From assembly GCA_039821125.1 (NCBI GenBank), contig JBCBOR010000003.1, positions 108,930 through 172,929 on the forward strand: 64,000 bases of DNA, written 5' to 3'. This document shows, in pieces, positions 24,856-34,482 of this stretch. The position numbers and the translations under genes are program-made. The notes beneath the pieces were generated by a model. The model had not been told where the DNA came from. It made no database searches and was given only the letters and a program-made list of their open reading frames with translations. Position 1 is the stretch's first letter, and each line of letters begins with the position of its first letter. This DNA is from Thermohalobaculum sp039821125 (GTDB lineage: Bacteria; Pseudomonadota; Alphaproteobacteria; Rhodobacterales; Rhodobacteraceae).

Positions 24856-26019
24856 TCACCCGGACAGAAGTGCGCCGATGCGTGTCATTGCCTGATCGAT
24901 CTTCTCGAGCGAGTTGGCATAGCTGAACCGGATGTACTGGTCCGCATGGATGCCAAAGCTTGGCCCGGCGATGGTGGCAACGCCAGCCTCCTCCAAGAGC
25001 CGCGTCTGCATTGTGCGGGCATCCAGCCCGGTCCCTGAGATGTTCGGGAAGGCATAGAACGCCCCCCCGGGATCCTGACAATCAAACCCGGGCAATGCCT
25101 GAAGCCGCGGGATGATCAGACGGCGCCGTTCATCGAAGGCTGCCATCATGTGATTAACCGCGTCCTGAGGCCCCTCCAGAGCGGCGATCCCGGCATATTG
25201 CGTGGCCGCGTTCACGCAGGAATGAGAGTTGACGCAGAGCCGTACCGCGCCCTCGATTATGCCCGCTGGCCAGACCGAGTATCCCAGCCTCCAGCCGGTC
25301 ATGGCGTAGGCCTTGGACCAGCCATCCAGCAGGATCAGCCGGTCGCGGACTTCGGGATAGGCAAGCAGCGAGACATGCTCGCGCCCGTCATAGAGCATCC
25401 GTGCATAAATCTCGTCCGACAGGATCGCCACATGCGGCGGCAGCCCTGCGACCAGTTTCTCGACCTCTTCGCGCGGCGTGACGCCGCCGGTCGGGTTCCC
25501 CGGCGAGTTCACAATGATCAGCTGCGTCGCGGGCGTGATCGCGGCCAGCACCTCGTCTGCGGAGAAGGCAAAGCCGTTCTCCTCACGCAGCACGATCGGG
25601 ACCGCCTGCGCACCGGTGTACTCGATCATCGAGCGGTAGATCGGAAAGCCGGGGTCGGGGTAGAGGATCTCGGCCCCGGGCGCGCCGAACATCAGGATGG
25701 CAAAGAACATGGTCGGCTTGCCGCCCGGCATGATGCAGATCCGCTCCGGGCTCACCTCAACCCCGCGCCGCGCCGCGATATCGGCGGCCACGGCCTCACG
25801 CAGTGGCAGGATGCCCTGCGCCGGCGTGTAGCCATGATGTCCGTCACGCAGCGCCTTGATCCCCGCCTCGACCACATGCTCGGGCGTCGGGAAATCCGGC
25901 TGGCCAATCCCGAGATTGATGATGTCGCGCCCCTGCCGCTCCAGCTCTGCCGCACGGGCCAGCACCTCGAACGCGGTTTCGGTGCCGAGGCGGGACATGC
26001 CTGGGGCAAGGGTGGTCAT
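24856..26019 (-). CDS. Class I/II aminotransferase (PLP-dependent)
   Basis: Aspartate aminotransferase-like enzyme of 387 residues. INLGIGQPDFPTPEHV is at the start; VNSPGNPTGG (about 170-180) binds the cofactor with ILSDEIYARM. The Schiff-base Lys lies in DGWSKAYAMTGWRLGYS (about 240), and RFSYANSLEKI carries the carboxylate-binding Arg. It is divergent from the enolase-superfamily gene across 159 bases. Amino donor and acceptor cannot be specified. Confidence 0.9.
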   Translation of the reverse strand: MTTLAPGMSRLGTETAFEVLARAAELERQGRDIINLGIGQPDFPTPEHVVEAGIKALRDGHHGYTPAQGILPLREAVAADIAARRGVEVSPERICIMPGGKPTMFFAILMFGAPGAEILYPDPGFPIYRSMIEYTGAQAVPIVLREENGFAFSADEVLAAITPATQLIIVNSPGNPTGGVTPREEVEKLVAGLPPHVAILSDEIYARMLYDGREHVSLLAYPEVRDRLILLDGWSKAYAMTGWRLGYSVWPAGIIEGAVRLCVNSHSCVNAATQYAGIAALEGPQDAVNHMMAAFDERRRLIIPRLQALPGFDCQDPGGAFYAFPNISGTGLDARTMQTRLLEEAGVATIAGPSFGIHADQYIRFSYANSLEKIDQAMTRIGALLSG

Positions 26020-26178
26020 GGTCGGTCTCCGTTGGGCATTTGTCAGGGCGCTTTTCTACACGATCGCCGTGTGGGGCCAAGAGACGTGACGCCAACAGGA
26101 CAGCTGCCTGTGCAAATACACTTGCGCACCGGGCGAGGGACGCCAATGCTCGGGCGGCAAGATGGAAGGGACACGCCC

Positions 26179-27384
26179 ATGAAACTCCAGGAGTGCGAGG
26201 TCTTCGTCGTCGGCAATCCGCCGCCGCGCAAGGGCGGTCGGTACTTCATCTTCGTCCAGCTGACCACCGCGTGCGGGATCACCGGGGTGGGTGAGGTCTA
26301 CGCCGCGACCTTCGGCCCGCACGTGGTGGCCGAGATGGTGCATGATGTCTTCGCCCGGCATTTCGAGGGGGCTGACCCGCACCGGATCGAGCATCTCTGG
26401 CGGCTGACCTATGGCACGGGCTATACCGCGCGCCCCGATGCCTCGCTGGTCGGGGTCCTGTCGGGGCTGGAGATCGCCTGCTGGGACATCATCGGCAAGT
26501 CCGCGGGCAAGCCGGTCTACGACCTGCTGGGAGGGCGTTGCCGCGAGACGGTGCGCAGCTATACCTATCTTTATCCCGCCGATGGCGATGTGTATCCCGA
26601 TCCCGATACGCCCAATGTCTACAACGATCCCGATATCGCGGCGGAACGCGCGCTGCACTATCTGGGGCAGGGGTTCACGGCGCTGAAGTTCGATCCGGCA
26701 GGGCCGTACACCGTCTATGACGGCCACCAGCCGCGGATGGAGGATCTGGAGCGCTCCGATGCCTTTTGCAAGGCGATCCGGGCGGCTGTCGGGACGCGAG
26801 CGGATCTGCTGTTCGGAACCCATGGCCAGTTCACCACGTCCGGCGCCAAGCGCATGGCCCGGCGGATCGAGCCCTACGAGCCGCTTTGGTTCGAGGAGCC
26901 GACACCCGCCGAGATGCCCGAGCAGATGGCCGAGGTGGCGCGCTCGACCTCAACCCCGATTGCCACCGGAGAGCGGCTGGTCACGAAGTACGAGTTCGCC
27001 CGGGTGCTGGCCTGCGGCGCCGCTTCGATCCTGCAACCGGCGCTCGGACGGGTCGGCGGCATCCTCGAGGCCAAGAAGATCGCGGCCATGGCCGAGGCGC
27101 ACTATGCCCAGGTGGCCCCGCATCTCTATGCCGGACCGGTCGAGGGCGCAGCGAACGTGCACCTTGCGGCCTGCATCCCCAACTTCCTGATCCTCGAGAG
27201 CATCGAGCGGTGGGAGGGGTTTCATGGCGAGATCATATCCGGCATCACCTGGCAGGATGGACATGTGATCCCACCGCGTGAGCCGGGCCTCGGGATCGTG
27301 TTCAACGCCGATCTCGCCCGTGCGACCCCATACACCGAAACCGCATTGCATCTGGAACTGCCGGGTGAGGAGGTGGTGCCATGA
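26179..27384 (+). CDS. Mandelate racemase/muconate lactonizing enzyme family protein
   Basis: Enolase-superfamily enzyme of 401 residues, probably a sugar-acid dehydratase or racemase. The N-terminal capping domain is followed by the TIM barrel with ALKFDP (base region, about 175), the metal-ligand segments LLFGTHGQ (about 215), WFEEPTPAE (about 240) and TGERL (about 265), and the late AQVAPHLYAGP block. THGQ in place of the usual D.N is a feature of the galactonate/mannonate-like groups. The ATG at 26179 has GGAAGGG upstream. The GNAT gene starts inside its stop codon (ATGA). Confidence 0.85.
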   Translation: MKLQECEVFVVGNPPPRKGGRYFIFVQLTTACGITGVGEVYAATFGPHVVAEMVHDVFARHFEGADPHRIEHLWRLTYGTGYTARPDASLVGVLSGLEIACWDIIGKSAGKPVYDLLGGRCRETVRSYTYLYPADGDVYPDPDTPNVYNDPDIAAERALHYLGQGFTALKFDPAGPYTVYDGHQPRMEDLERSDAFCKAIRAAVGTRADLLFGTHGQFTTSGAKRMARRIEPYEPLWFEEPTPAEMPEQMAEVARSTSTPIATGERLVTKYEFARVLACGAASILQPALGRVGGILEAKKIAAMAEAHYAQVAPHLYAGPVEGAANVHLAACIPNFLILESIERWEGFHGEIISGITWQDGHVIPPREPGLGIVFNADLARATPYTETALHLELPGEEVVP

Positions 27385-27947
27385 CCGGATGGCTCGCAAG
27401 ACCTGGCCGTAGACAGGATCGCCCCGCGCTTGCTGCGATCATGCGCTCTGCTCTCGATGGGTTGGGGTTTGTGCCGCCATTGCATTCACCCGAAGAAGAC
27501 AATGCCTTTATGGCTGGTTTGCTGCTGGGGGCCGAGACGTGGGTGGCAGAAGCAGAGGGCAAGCCGGTCGGCTTCATCGCGGTTGTTCAGGGGGCGAACG
27601 TCCCGGCGCTTTACGTGCATCCGGAGTGGCAGGCGCGGGGGATCGGTCGAGCGCTTATGCATGCCGCCATGCAGGGGCGCGCCTCCCTCACACTTCGCTG
27701 TTTCCAGCAGAACGCGATTGCGTGCCGGTTCTACGAAGCACTCGGGTTTCGCGACGTCGCGCGTGATGCTGTCGGCAACAACGATGAGGGACTGCCGGAC
27801 ATCACCTATCACTGGGATTCCTCAACTCGGGATTGGTCCAAGGGCGCGGCCTGGATGGACGGACGGGTCATCCCGATTGGCGAGGCCAGGATCGGTGTGA
27901 CGGATTGGGGGCTGACGCGGTCGGATATAACCTATGACGTTGCCTAG
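27381..27947 (+). CDS. GNAT acetyltransferase fused to the first ~39 residues of a class IV aminotransferase
   Basis: Residues 1 to about 147 form a GNAT N-acetyltransferase: PALYVHPEWQARGIGRALMH is the acetyl-CoA loop and FYEALGFRDVARD the last strand. The frame does not stop after the GNAT domain but runs on into RDWSKGAAWMDGRVIPIGEA...TRSDITYDVA, the start of a class IV (BCAT/D-amino acid) aminotransferase, and then meets a TAG at 27945. The start overlaps the enolase-family stop by four bases. Acetylation substrate unknown. The GNAT part looks intact. Confidence 0.75.
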   Translation: MTGWLARPGRRQDRPALAAIMRSALDGLGFVPPLHSPEEDNAFMAGLLLGAETWVAEAEGKPVGFIAVVQGANVPALYVHPEWQARGIGRALMHAAMQGRASLTLRCFQQNAIACRFYEALGFRDVARDAVGNNDEGLPDITYHWDSSTRDWSKGAAWMDGRVIPIGEARIGVTDWGLTRSDITYDVA

Positions 27948-28727
27948 GTCTGGGAGGGCGGGTTCTTCCGCCTCGACGACTATGTCGAGCGGTTCTTCCA
28001 GTCGATGGCGGCGACCCGGCTTGATCCCGGAGTGACGCCGGACGACGTTCGCGCGGCTTGCCATGCGATCGTCGCACGGTTCGGTTTGCGCGCCGCCTAT
28101 GTTGCCATGGTGGCCTCGCGCGGGGTGCCCGCCATCCCCGGGACGCGCAACCCAAGGACCTGCGCCAACCACTTCTACGCCTGGTGTGTGCCGTATGTCC
28201 ATGTGGTCCAACCCGAGATCGCCGAGAAGGGCGCGAGTGTCTGGGTTGCCAAGGATGTGCGCCGCATCCCCGAAGACAGCGTCAACCCGCGCGCCAAGAA
28301 CTATCATTGGGGCGACATCACTGCCGGGCTGTTCGAAGCAAAGGACGAGGGGTTCGAAACCGTCGTCCTGCTCGACCACGCGGGCAATGTGACCGAGGGG
28401 CCAGGGTTCAACATCTTCGCTGTCCTGGATGGCCGGGTCGTCACGCCGGATCGCGGCGTTCTGGGGGGTATAACCCGCCGGACGGTGCTGGAGATGTGCG
28501 ACGAGGCCGGTGTCCCGCGCGAGGCGCGCGCGATCTCGCTGGAAGAGTTTCTCGAGGCCGATGAGGTATTCCTGTCCACCACGGGCGGAGGTGTTGTCCC
28601 TGTTGTTCAGGTGGATCGCCGCATCTTTTCAAACGGCGCACCCGGTCCGATCACCTCAGATCTGCGCGAGCGATACGTCGACTGGCGCCTCAGGGCCGAA
28701 CACAGACAAGCCGTGTCCTACGCGTAA
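27828..28727 (+). pseudogene. Class IV aminotransferase interrupted by an in-frame amber codon
   Basis: Branched-chain/D-amino-acid type PLP aminotransferase. Before the TAG at 27945-27947 lie ARIGVTDWGLTRSDITYDV; directly after it, in the same frame, VWEGGFFRLDDYVERFF continues as relatives do. Downstream, NPRAKNYHWGD (PLP Lys), TEGPGFNIFAV, GGITRRTVLEM and STTGGGVVPVVQVD are intact up to the stop at 28727. No frameshift is needed, only one nonsense change. No separate start codon for the aminotransferase is visible; it is fused to the GNAT frame. It may be a recent pseudogene, a read-through product or a sequence error. Confidence 0.8.
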
Positions 28728-28812
28728 CTTGCGCGGTTTTTGCACTGCAGCGGGCTTGCGCCGCATTAACCTCTCGGACATAACCGCGCGAGTACCAGAC
28801 AGGAGTCGCGCC

Positions 28813-29553
28813 ATGTCCCACGCCGCAGAGTTCAGCGAAGAGGCGCCGCTCTTTCCCAGGGTTCTCCTGAAGATCTCCGGCGAAGCGTTGATGGGCGATC
28901 AGGGGTTCGGCCTGCATCCTCCGACCGTTACGCGGATCGCCGAGGAGGTGAAGAAAGCCCACGACCTTGGTATCGAGATCTGCATGGTGATCGGCGGCGG
29001 CAACATTTTCCGCGGACTGTCAGGATCCGCGCAGGGGATGGAGCGCTCCCAAGCCGACTATATGGGCATGCTCGCGACCGTGATGAATGCGCTCGGGATG
29101 CAGTCCGGTTTGGAAAACCTCGGCATTCACACGCGGGTCCAGTCGGCGATTCCCATGGCGTCTGTCTGTGAGCCCTATATTCGCCGCCGCGCCATCCGGC
29201 ATCTCGAGAAGCGGCGCGTCGTGATTTTCGCGGCCGGAACCGGAAACCCCTTCTTTACCACCGACACCGCAGCGACCCTGCGGGCGATGGAGATGAATTG
29301 CGACGCCATCTTCAAGGGCACTCAGGTCGATGGGGTCTATGACAGCGATCCCAAGATCAATCCCGAGGCCAAGCGTTACGAAACAGTCAGCTACAATGAA
29401 GTTCTCACAAAAAACCTGAAGGTAATGGATGCTTCGGCCATTGCATTGGCACGTGACAACAACCTGCCGATTGTGGTCTTTTCCCTGCACGAGCCGGGCG
29501 GGATGACCGAGGTGCTGTTTGGCCGCGGACAATACACTCAGGTCGGCGGCTGA
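28813..29553 (+). CDS. pyrH: UMP kinase
   Basis: Phosphorylates UMP to UDP with ATP; hexameric bacterial enzyme of the amino-acid kinase fold. It has 246 residues: RVLLKISGEALMG (phosphate-binding), VIGGGNIFRG, ADYMGMLATVMNAL, and TGNPFFTTDTAATLRA with the UMP-binding Thr residues, then KGTQVDGVYDSDPK. The ATG at 28813 has an AGGAG site. It is first in the run pyrH-frr-uppS-cdsA-dxr-rseP-bamA. Confidence 0.98.
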   Translation: MSHAAEFSEEAPLFPRVLLKISGEALMGDQGFGLHPPTVTRIAEEVKKAHDLGIEICMVIGGGNIFRGLSGSAQGMERSQADYMGMLATVMNALGMQSGLENLGIHTRVQSAIPMASVCEPYIRRRAIRHLEKRRVVIFAAGTGNPFFTTDTAATLRAMEMNCDAIFKGTQVDGVYDSDPKINPEAKRYETVSYNEVLTKNLKVMDASAIALARDNNLPIVVFSLHEPGGMTEVLFGRGQYTQVGG

Positions 29554-29601
29554 TCGGTCGTATCGACGCCGGGCAGGTAAAAACAGAACCGGGAACAACC
29601 C

Positions 29602-30165
29602 ATGTCAGACGACATTGAAATAGACCTCGACGATCTCGAGCGGCGCATGGACGGCGCGCTCACAGCGCTGCGCAGTGATTTTGCGTCGCTTCGGACCGGG
29701 CGGGCCTCGGCAAGCATGCTGGATGCAATCACAGTCGATGCCTATGGCTCTCCGACGCCGCTGAACCAGGTCGGTACGGTCAATGTACCCGAGCCTCGCA
29801 TGGTCACGCTGAATGTCTGGGACAAGTCGCTGGTGAATGCAGTGGACAAGGCCATTCGTCAGTCGGGCCTCGGCATCAACCCGGTGATGGACGGCACCTT
29901 GCTGCGTCTGCCGATCCCTGAACTGAACGAGGAACGGCGCCGTGAATTGACCAAGGTTGCCGGGCAATATGCCGAGAACGCGCGAGTCGCGATCCGGAAC
30001 GTCCGCCGCGACGGTATGGATCAGATAAAGAAAGCCAAGGGAGAGGGGATGTCAGAGGACGAGCAAAAGCTGTATTCTGACGAGATCCAGGACTTAACGG
30101 ACAAATCGATTGCTAAGGTCGACGAGTCGCTGGAGACAAAACAAGAAGAAATCATGCAAGTGTAA
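29602..30165 (+). CDS. frr: Ribosome recycling factor
   Basis: Works with EF-G to split the post-termination ribosome. It has 187 residues, the standard length: a three-helix-bundle domain (LERRMDGALTALRSDFASLR, the long RR and KK helices, RVAIRNVRRDGMDQIKKAKG) with the inserted beta-rich domain around AYGSPTPLNQVGTVNVPEPR. It lies 48 bases after pyrH and before uppS. Confidence 0.98.
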   Translation: MSDDIEIDLDDLERRMDGALTALRSDFASLRTGRASASMLDAITVDAYGSPTPLNQVGTVNVPEPRMVTLNVWDKSLVNAVDKAIRQSGLGINPVMDGTLLRLPIPELNEERRRELTKVAGQYAENARVAIRNVRRDGMDQIKKAKGEGMSEDEQKLYSDEIQDLTDKSIAKVDESLETKQEEIMQV

Positions 30166-30208
30166 CAGCGTATCGCGGCCTTTAGTTGGGGGCAGAGCAG
30201 GAAGTTTC

Positions 30209-30931
30209 ATGACGGATCATGCGGGGGTGCTGCCACGGCACGTGGCAATCATTATGGACGGCAACGGCCGCTGGGCGAGCGAACGCGGGCGCCAGCGGAC
30301 CTATGGCCATCAGCGCGGCGTCGAGCGGGTTCGCGAGATCATACGTGCCTCGGGCGAAATGGGGATCGAGGTGCTCACGCTCTTCGCGTTCTCGACCGAG
30401 AACTGGCGCCGACCGGACTATGAGATCAACGTTCTGATGAACCTCTTCCGCCGCTACATCGTGCGCGAAGTGGATGAGTTGGACAATGCCGGGATACGCG
30501 TGCGCTTTATCGGTCAGCATGATCGCATCCCGGGCGATCTCCGACGCTTGATGGCGCAGACCGAGGAGCGCACCGCCGGAAACACGAAACTGACCGTTCA
30601 GGTCGCTCTGTCCTATGGCGGCCGGAACGAGATCGCGCGCGCTGTGCAGTCCCTTACGGTGGAAGTCGCGGCCGGACGGCTCGACCCGGGGGCGATCGAC
30701 GAGGCCGCCATCGGCGGTGCGCTCGATACGGGCGGTCAGATCGACCCGGATCTCGTGATCCGTACGTCAGGCGAGATGAGGGTGTCGAACTTCCTGCTGT
30801 GGCAGGCGGCGTATGCTGAGTTTGCCTTTGTCGAGGAATGCTGGCCCGCGTTCACGCGCGAGCGCTTCGAGGCTGTTCTTGCCGATTATGCCGGTCGTGA
30901 GCGCCGGTTCGGCAAAGTCGCGGCCCAGTAG
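30209..30931 (+). CDS. uppS: Undecaprenyl diphosphate synthase (cis-prenyltransferase)
   Basis: Makes the C55 lipid carrier precursor for peptidoglycan and surface polysaccharides. It has 240 residues. HVAIIMDGNGRWASERG holds the catalytic Asp and phosphate-binding residues; TLFAFSTENWRRP and SYGGRNEIARAV follow, and PDLVIRTSGEMRVSNFLLWQ is the C-terminal signature. The ATG at 30209 is chosen because the signature begins 11 residues later and an AGGAAG site precedes it. Confidence 0.97.
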   Translation: MTDHAGVLPRHVAIIMDGNGRWASERGRQRTYGHQRGVERVREIIRASGEMGIEVLTLFAFSTENWRRPDYEINVLMNLFRRYIVREVDELDNAGIRVRFIGQHDRIPGDLRRLMAQTEERTAGNTKLTVQVALSYGGRNEIARAVQSLTVEVAAGRLDPGAIDEAAIGGALDTGGQIDPDLVIRTSGEMRVSNFLLWQAAYAEFAFVEECWPAFTRERFEAVLADYAGRERRFGKVAAQ

Positions 30932-30941
30932 GAACAGGCAC

Positions 30942-31826
30942 GTGGCGGGGCCCGACCCAGTGTCAGAGACGCGATCCGGGCCCGCCGCCGAAGGGGCGCA
31001 AGACCGTACGAAGAAGTTTGCGGATCTGCGCACTCGGTTCATCTGGGCACTGGTGATCGGCAATACCTCGCTGTTCTGTGTCTGGATGGGTGGATACTGG
31101 ACGGCTGCGATCGGCGCTCTTGCAGCGGCGCTGATGATGGTCGAGTGGCGCTCGATCACGATGCATCGGGGCGGGACGGCGGATGCAACGGTTCTGCCAT
31201 ACCTGATCGCCGCCGTCGGGCCGATGATCGTTCTGTCGATGGGGTATCTTGATCTGGCCTGGACCATCATCGCGGGTGGCATTCTGGCAGGGATTGCGCT
31301 TGATGGCATGCAGTCTCGGTTGAGGGGCGGGATGTGGTCGGCACTCGGTGCGCTCTACATCGGTCTCGCCGGAATCTCGCTGATTGCGCTCAGGGATTTC
31401 GACCCCTTTGGCTTCCTGTCGATCCTCTGGGCGGGTCTTGTGGTGATCGCGGCGGATACCGGCGGCTATTTCGCCGGTCGCATGATCGGCGGGGCAAAGC
31501 TCTGGCCTTCGGTCAGCCCGAAGAAGACCTGGGCCGGGCTGGGCGGCGGCGTTATCCTGGCGGCGATTGTCGGGGCAATCTTCTCAGGGGCCACGACGGG
31601 TACCTATCTTGTGCAGGTCTGTACCGTCTCGATGATCGCAGCGGTGCTTGCACAGGCGGGGGACCTGGCCGAATCCGCGCTGAAACGGCATTTCGGCGTG
31701 AAAGACGCCGGCACACTGATCCCGGGCCATGGCGGCGTGCTCGACCGGATGGATGGCCACATGGCGGCGACCCTTGTCGCGGCGGCGGTCACGTTCTCGC
31801 GGGATCAGGCTGTGTTTGTCTGGTGA
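30942..31826 (+). CDS. cdsA: Phosphatidate cytidylyltransferase
   Basis: Makes CDP-diacylglycerol from phosphatidate and CTP, the branch point of phospholipid synthesis. It is an integral membrane protein of 294 residues with about eight helices. The C-terminal signature covers LWPSVSPKKTWAGLGGG and, later, SALKRHFGVKDAGTLIPGHGG with the conserved Lys-Asp. The GTG at 30942 is chosen because AGGAAC sits before it and it starts just after the uppS stop; upstream in-frame ATGs lie inside uppS. Confidence 0.94.
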   Translation: MAGPDPVSETRSGPAAEGAQDRTKKFADLRTRFIWALVIGNTSLFCVWMGGYWTAAIGALAAALMMVEWRSITMHRGGTADATVLPYLIAAVGPMIVLSMGYLDLAWTIIAGGILAGIALDGMQSRLRGGMWSALGALYIGLAGISLIALRDFDPFGFLSILWAGLVVIAADTGGYFAGRMIGGAKLWPSVSPKKTWAGLGGGVILAAIVGAIFSGATTGTYLVQVCTVSMIAAVLAQAGDLAESALKRHFGVKDAGTLIPGHGGVLDRMDGHMAATLVAAAVTFSRDQAVFVW

Positions 31827-31846
31827 CTGGGGTATCTGGGCGGATC

Positions 31847-33013
31847 ATGGACAGACGACGGATCAGCATTCTGGGGGTGACCGGCTCGATCGGGGCAAAC
31901 ACGGTCGATGTGATCGAGACGCTGGGCGTCGAACAGTTCGAGACCGTGGCCGTCACCGGGCACGCCAACATCGCTGCTCTGGCCGATGCCGCGCAACGGT
32001 TGAACGCCGAGATTGCCGTGACCGCTGATCCCGGACGGTTGGATGCCCTGCGCGAAGCTCTGGCAGGCACAGGGATCGAAGCCGCGGCCGGTCCCGATGC
32101 GCTGATCGAGGCGGCGCAAAGGCCCATCGACTGGATCATGTCTGCGATTGTCGGTGCGGCCGGCCTGCGCCCGACCCTTGCGGCCGTCCGGCAAGGTGCC
32201 ACCATCGCGCTTGCCAACAAGGAGTGCCTGGTCGCGGCGGGTTCGGTCTTCCTGGCAGAGATCGAGCGCCATGGCGCGCGCCTCCTGCCCGTCGACAGCG
32301 AGCACAATGCCATCTTCCAGCTGGTCGCGCACGAGACCACGCCGATCGAGCGCCTGCTCCTGACCGCGTCTGGCGGGCCGTTCCGGACATGGAGCATGGA
32401 ACAAATGGCCGCTGCCAGCCCGAAGCAGGCCGTGGCACACCCGAACTGGTCGATGGGCGCGCGGATCTCCATCGACAGCGCGTCGATGTTCAACAAGGCG
32501 TTGGAGATGGTCGAAGCGGGACATCTTTTCGACATTTCTCCGAAAAATCTCGAAGTTGTCGTTCACCCTCAATCGATCATTCACTCGATGGTGGGATACG
32601 GAGATGGATCGATTCTCGCCCATCTCGGCCCGTCTGATATGCGTGTGGCGATCGGATACGCTCTGGCCTGGCCCGAGCGGCCCGATCTGCCGGTGGACCG
32701 GCTGGACTTCGCCGATCTGGCGCGGCTCGATTTCGAAGCCCCGGACGAGGTGCGGTTCCCGCCTCTGCGTCTGGCGCGTGAAGCGATGGAGGCCGGCGGT
32801 TTGGCGGCATGTCATATGAACGCAGCGCATGAAATTGCGCTGGACGGGTTTATTTCCGGTCAAATCGGGTTTCTCGATATGGCACGCCTTGTTGAAGACA
32901 CAGTTGCATCCCTAGATTGTGGGCCGGATGCCGAGACCATCGATGTGGTCTTCGAAGCGGACGCGACCGCGCGGCGGGTCGCACGGCAATGGATCGAAAC
33001 GCGCGCGGCCTGA
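31847..33013 (+). CDS. dxr: 1-deoxy-D-xylulose-5-phosphate reductoisomerase
   Basis: Second step of the MEP isoprenoid pathway: NADPH-dependent rearrangement of DXP to MEP. It has 388 residues. ISILGVTGSIGANTVDVIE is the NADPH-binding loop; LANKECLVAAG and PVDSEHNAIFQ hold metal and substrate residues; LTASGGPFR and HPNWSMGARISIDSASMFNKALE are active-site blocks. The C-terminal helical domain is complete. The product feeds uppS and other prenyl enzymes. Confidence 0.97.
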   Translation: MDRRRISILGVTGSIGANTVDVIETLGVEQFETVAVTGHANIAALADAAQRLNAEIAVTADPGRLDALREALAGTGIEAAAGPDALIEAAQRPIDWIMSAIVGAAGLRPTLAAVRQGATIALANKECLVAAGSVFLAEIERHGARLLPVDSEHNAIFQLVAHETTPIERLLLTASGGPFRTWSMEQMAAASPKQAVAHPNWSMGARISIDSASMFNKALEMVEAGHLFDISPKNLEVVVHPQSIIHSMVGYGDGSILAHLGPSDMRVAIGYALAWPERPDLPVDRLDFADLARLDFEAPDEVRFPPLRLAREAMEAGGLAACHMNAAHEIALDGFISGQIGFLDMARLVEDTVASLDCGPDAETIDVVFEADATARRVARQWIETRAA

Positions 33014-33044
33014 GGTCAGCGGCGCGATAATCAGCGGAGACCTC

Positions 33045-34388
33045 ATGGATCTCATCAACTCCATCCCTTTGATCGGTCCGGTTCTGGCGGTTGTGCTGCC
33101 GTTTCTGGTCGTGCTTTCGGTCGTTGTGGCCATCCACGAGCTTGGCCACCTGATGGTCGGGCGCTGGTGCGGCATCAAGGCGGAGGTCTACTCGATCGGC
33201 TTCGGCAAGGTGCTGTGGTCGCGGGTCGACAAGTACGGCACGCGCTGGCAGGTCGCCGCCTTGCCCCTTGGCGGTTTCGTGAAATTCGTAGGCGACATGG
33301 ACCCGGCCAGCGCGGGGCGTGTCGATGATGATGACCTGTCAGACCATGACCGCGCGCATGCCTTCCACAATGCCGCTCTTTGGCGCCGAACCCTGACGGT
33401 TCTGGCAGGCCCGGTGGCAAACTTCATTCTGTCCCTCGTGATCTTCTTTGGCCTCGCGCTCTACAGTGGCAAGTTATCCGATGACCCGGTGATCACCGAG
33501 ATCGGCGATGCGAACCCGGTGGAGATCGGGTTCCAGCCCGGTGACCGCGTGCTCTCGATTGCCGACGAGCCGATCGAAACCTTCGGCGATATCATCGATG
33601 CGCTGTCCGTCTCAAACGGCCAGCCGACACCTGCCGTCATCGTGCGGGACGGGCAGGAGATGGAGATCACGACGCAGTACATCCTGCCGCCACGTGTGAC
33701 CGATCTGGTGCCTGACGGGGCCGCCGCGAATGTCGGGGTGCAGGCGGGCGACCTCGTCCATATGATCGACGGCAAAAGGATTACTTCGGCCCGCGATGTC
33801 AGCCTGATCGGGAAAAATCTGCCACCGAACCAGCCAATCGACTTCGTCTTCAAGCGCGAGGGCGAACTTCTCGAGATGACCTTCACACCCAAGATGATCG
33901 AACGCCCCGATCCGGAAACGGGAGAGATCACGCTGCTGCCCACGATGGGTATCGGCCTTGGCGATATCGGTGGTCTGAGGTCGGAAATCGTACCCGTCAC
34001 GCTGCTGGAAGCGGCGGAGTATGGCATCGGTCAGGTGTGGAGAATCATCAGCACGACCGTCGTCTTCATCAATGAAATGATTTTCAACGGTGCCGACACC
34101 TCCCAGTTGAGCGGGCCGATCGGCATTGCCAAGTTTTCCGGTGATGCGGCGGAAGAAGGCGCCTTTGCTTTAATCCGTCTCGTAGCTTTCCTGTCTACCG
34201 CTGTGGGTTTGTTTAACCTTTTCCCGATCCCCGTCCTCGATGGCGGTCATCTGATGTTCTATCTCTGCGAAGCTCTGCGGGGCCGCCCGGTTGGCGAAGC
34301 GGCCATGAAATACGGCACAATGCTTGGCCTATCCTTGGTCTTGTTGCTCATGGTGTTTGTCACGTATAACGACGTCATGAAACTCTGA
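33045..34388 (+). CDS. rseP: Site-2 metalloprotease RseP
   Basis: Inner-membrane zinc protease that cleaves membrane-spanning regulators and signal peptides. It has 447 residues. AIHELGHLMVGRW near residue 30 holds the HExxH zinc site in the first helix; two PDZ-like regions follow (about 150-215 and 215-290, GFQPGDRVLSIADEPIETF and NVGVQAGDLVHMIDG). FNLFPIPVLDGGHLMFY supplies the third zinc ligand (Asp), with a last helix at the C-terminus. It lies between dxr and bamA, its standard position. Confidence 0.96.
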   Translation: MDLINSIPLIGPVLAVVLPFLVVLSVVVAIHELGHLMVGRWCGIKAEVYSIGFGKVLWSRVDKYGTRWQVAALPLGGFVKFVGDMDPASAGRVDDDDLSDHDRAHAFHNAALWRRTLTVLAGPVANFILSLVIFFGLALYSGKLSDDPVITEIGDANPVEIGFQPGDRVLSIADEPIETFGDIIDALSVSNGQPTPAVIVRDGQEMEITTQYILPPRVTDLVPDGAAANVGVQAGDLVHMIDGKRITSARDVSLIGKNLPPNQPIDFVFKREGELLEMTFTPKMIERPDPETGEITLLPTMGIGLGDIGGLRSEIVPVTLLEAAEYGIGQVWRIISTTVVFINEMIFNGADTSQLSGPIGIAKFSGDAAEEGAFALIRLVAFLSTAVGLFNLFPIPVLDGGHLMFYLCEALRGRPVGEAAMKYGTMLGLSLVLLLMVFVTYNDVMKL

Positions 34389-34482
34389 TCCGGCTCGCGG
34401 ATCGAGGCAAGGCAGGACGACGGCAGGAACCTGCCCGAAGGAACTGAACAAAAGTCGGTCCGGGGGGCAGGGGGGAGATGAG

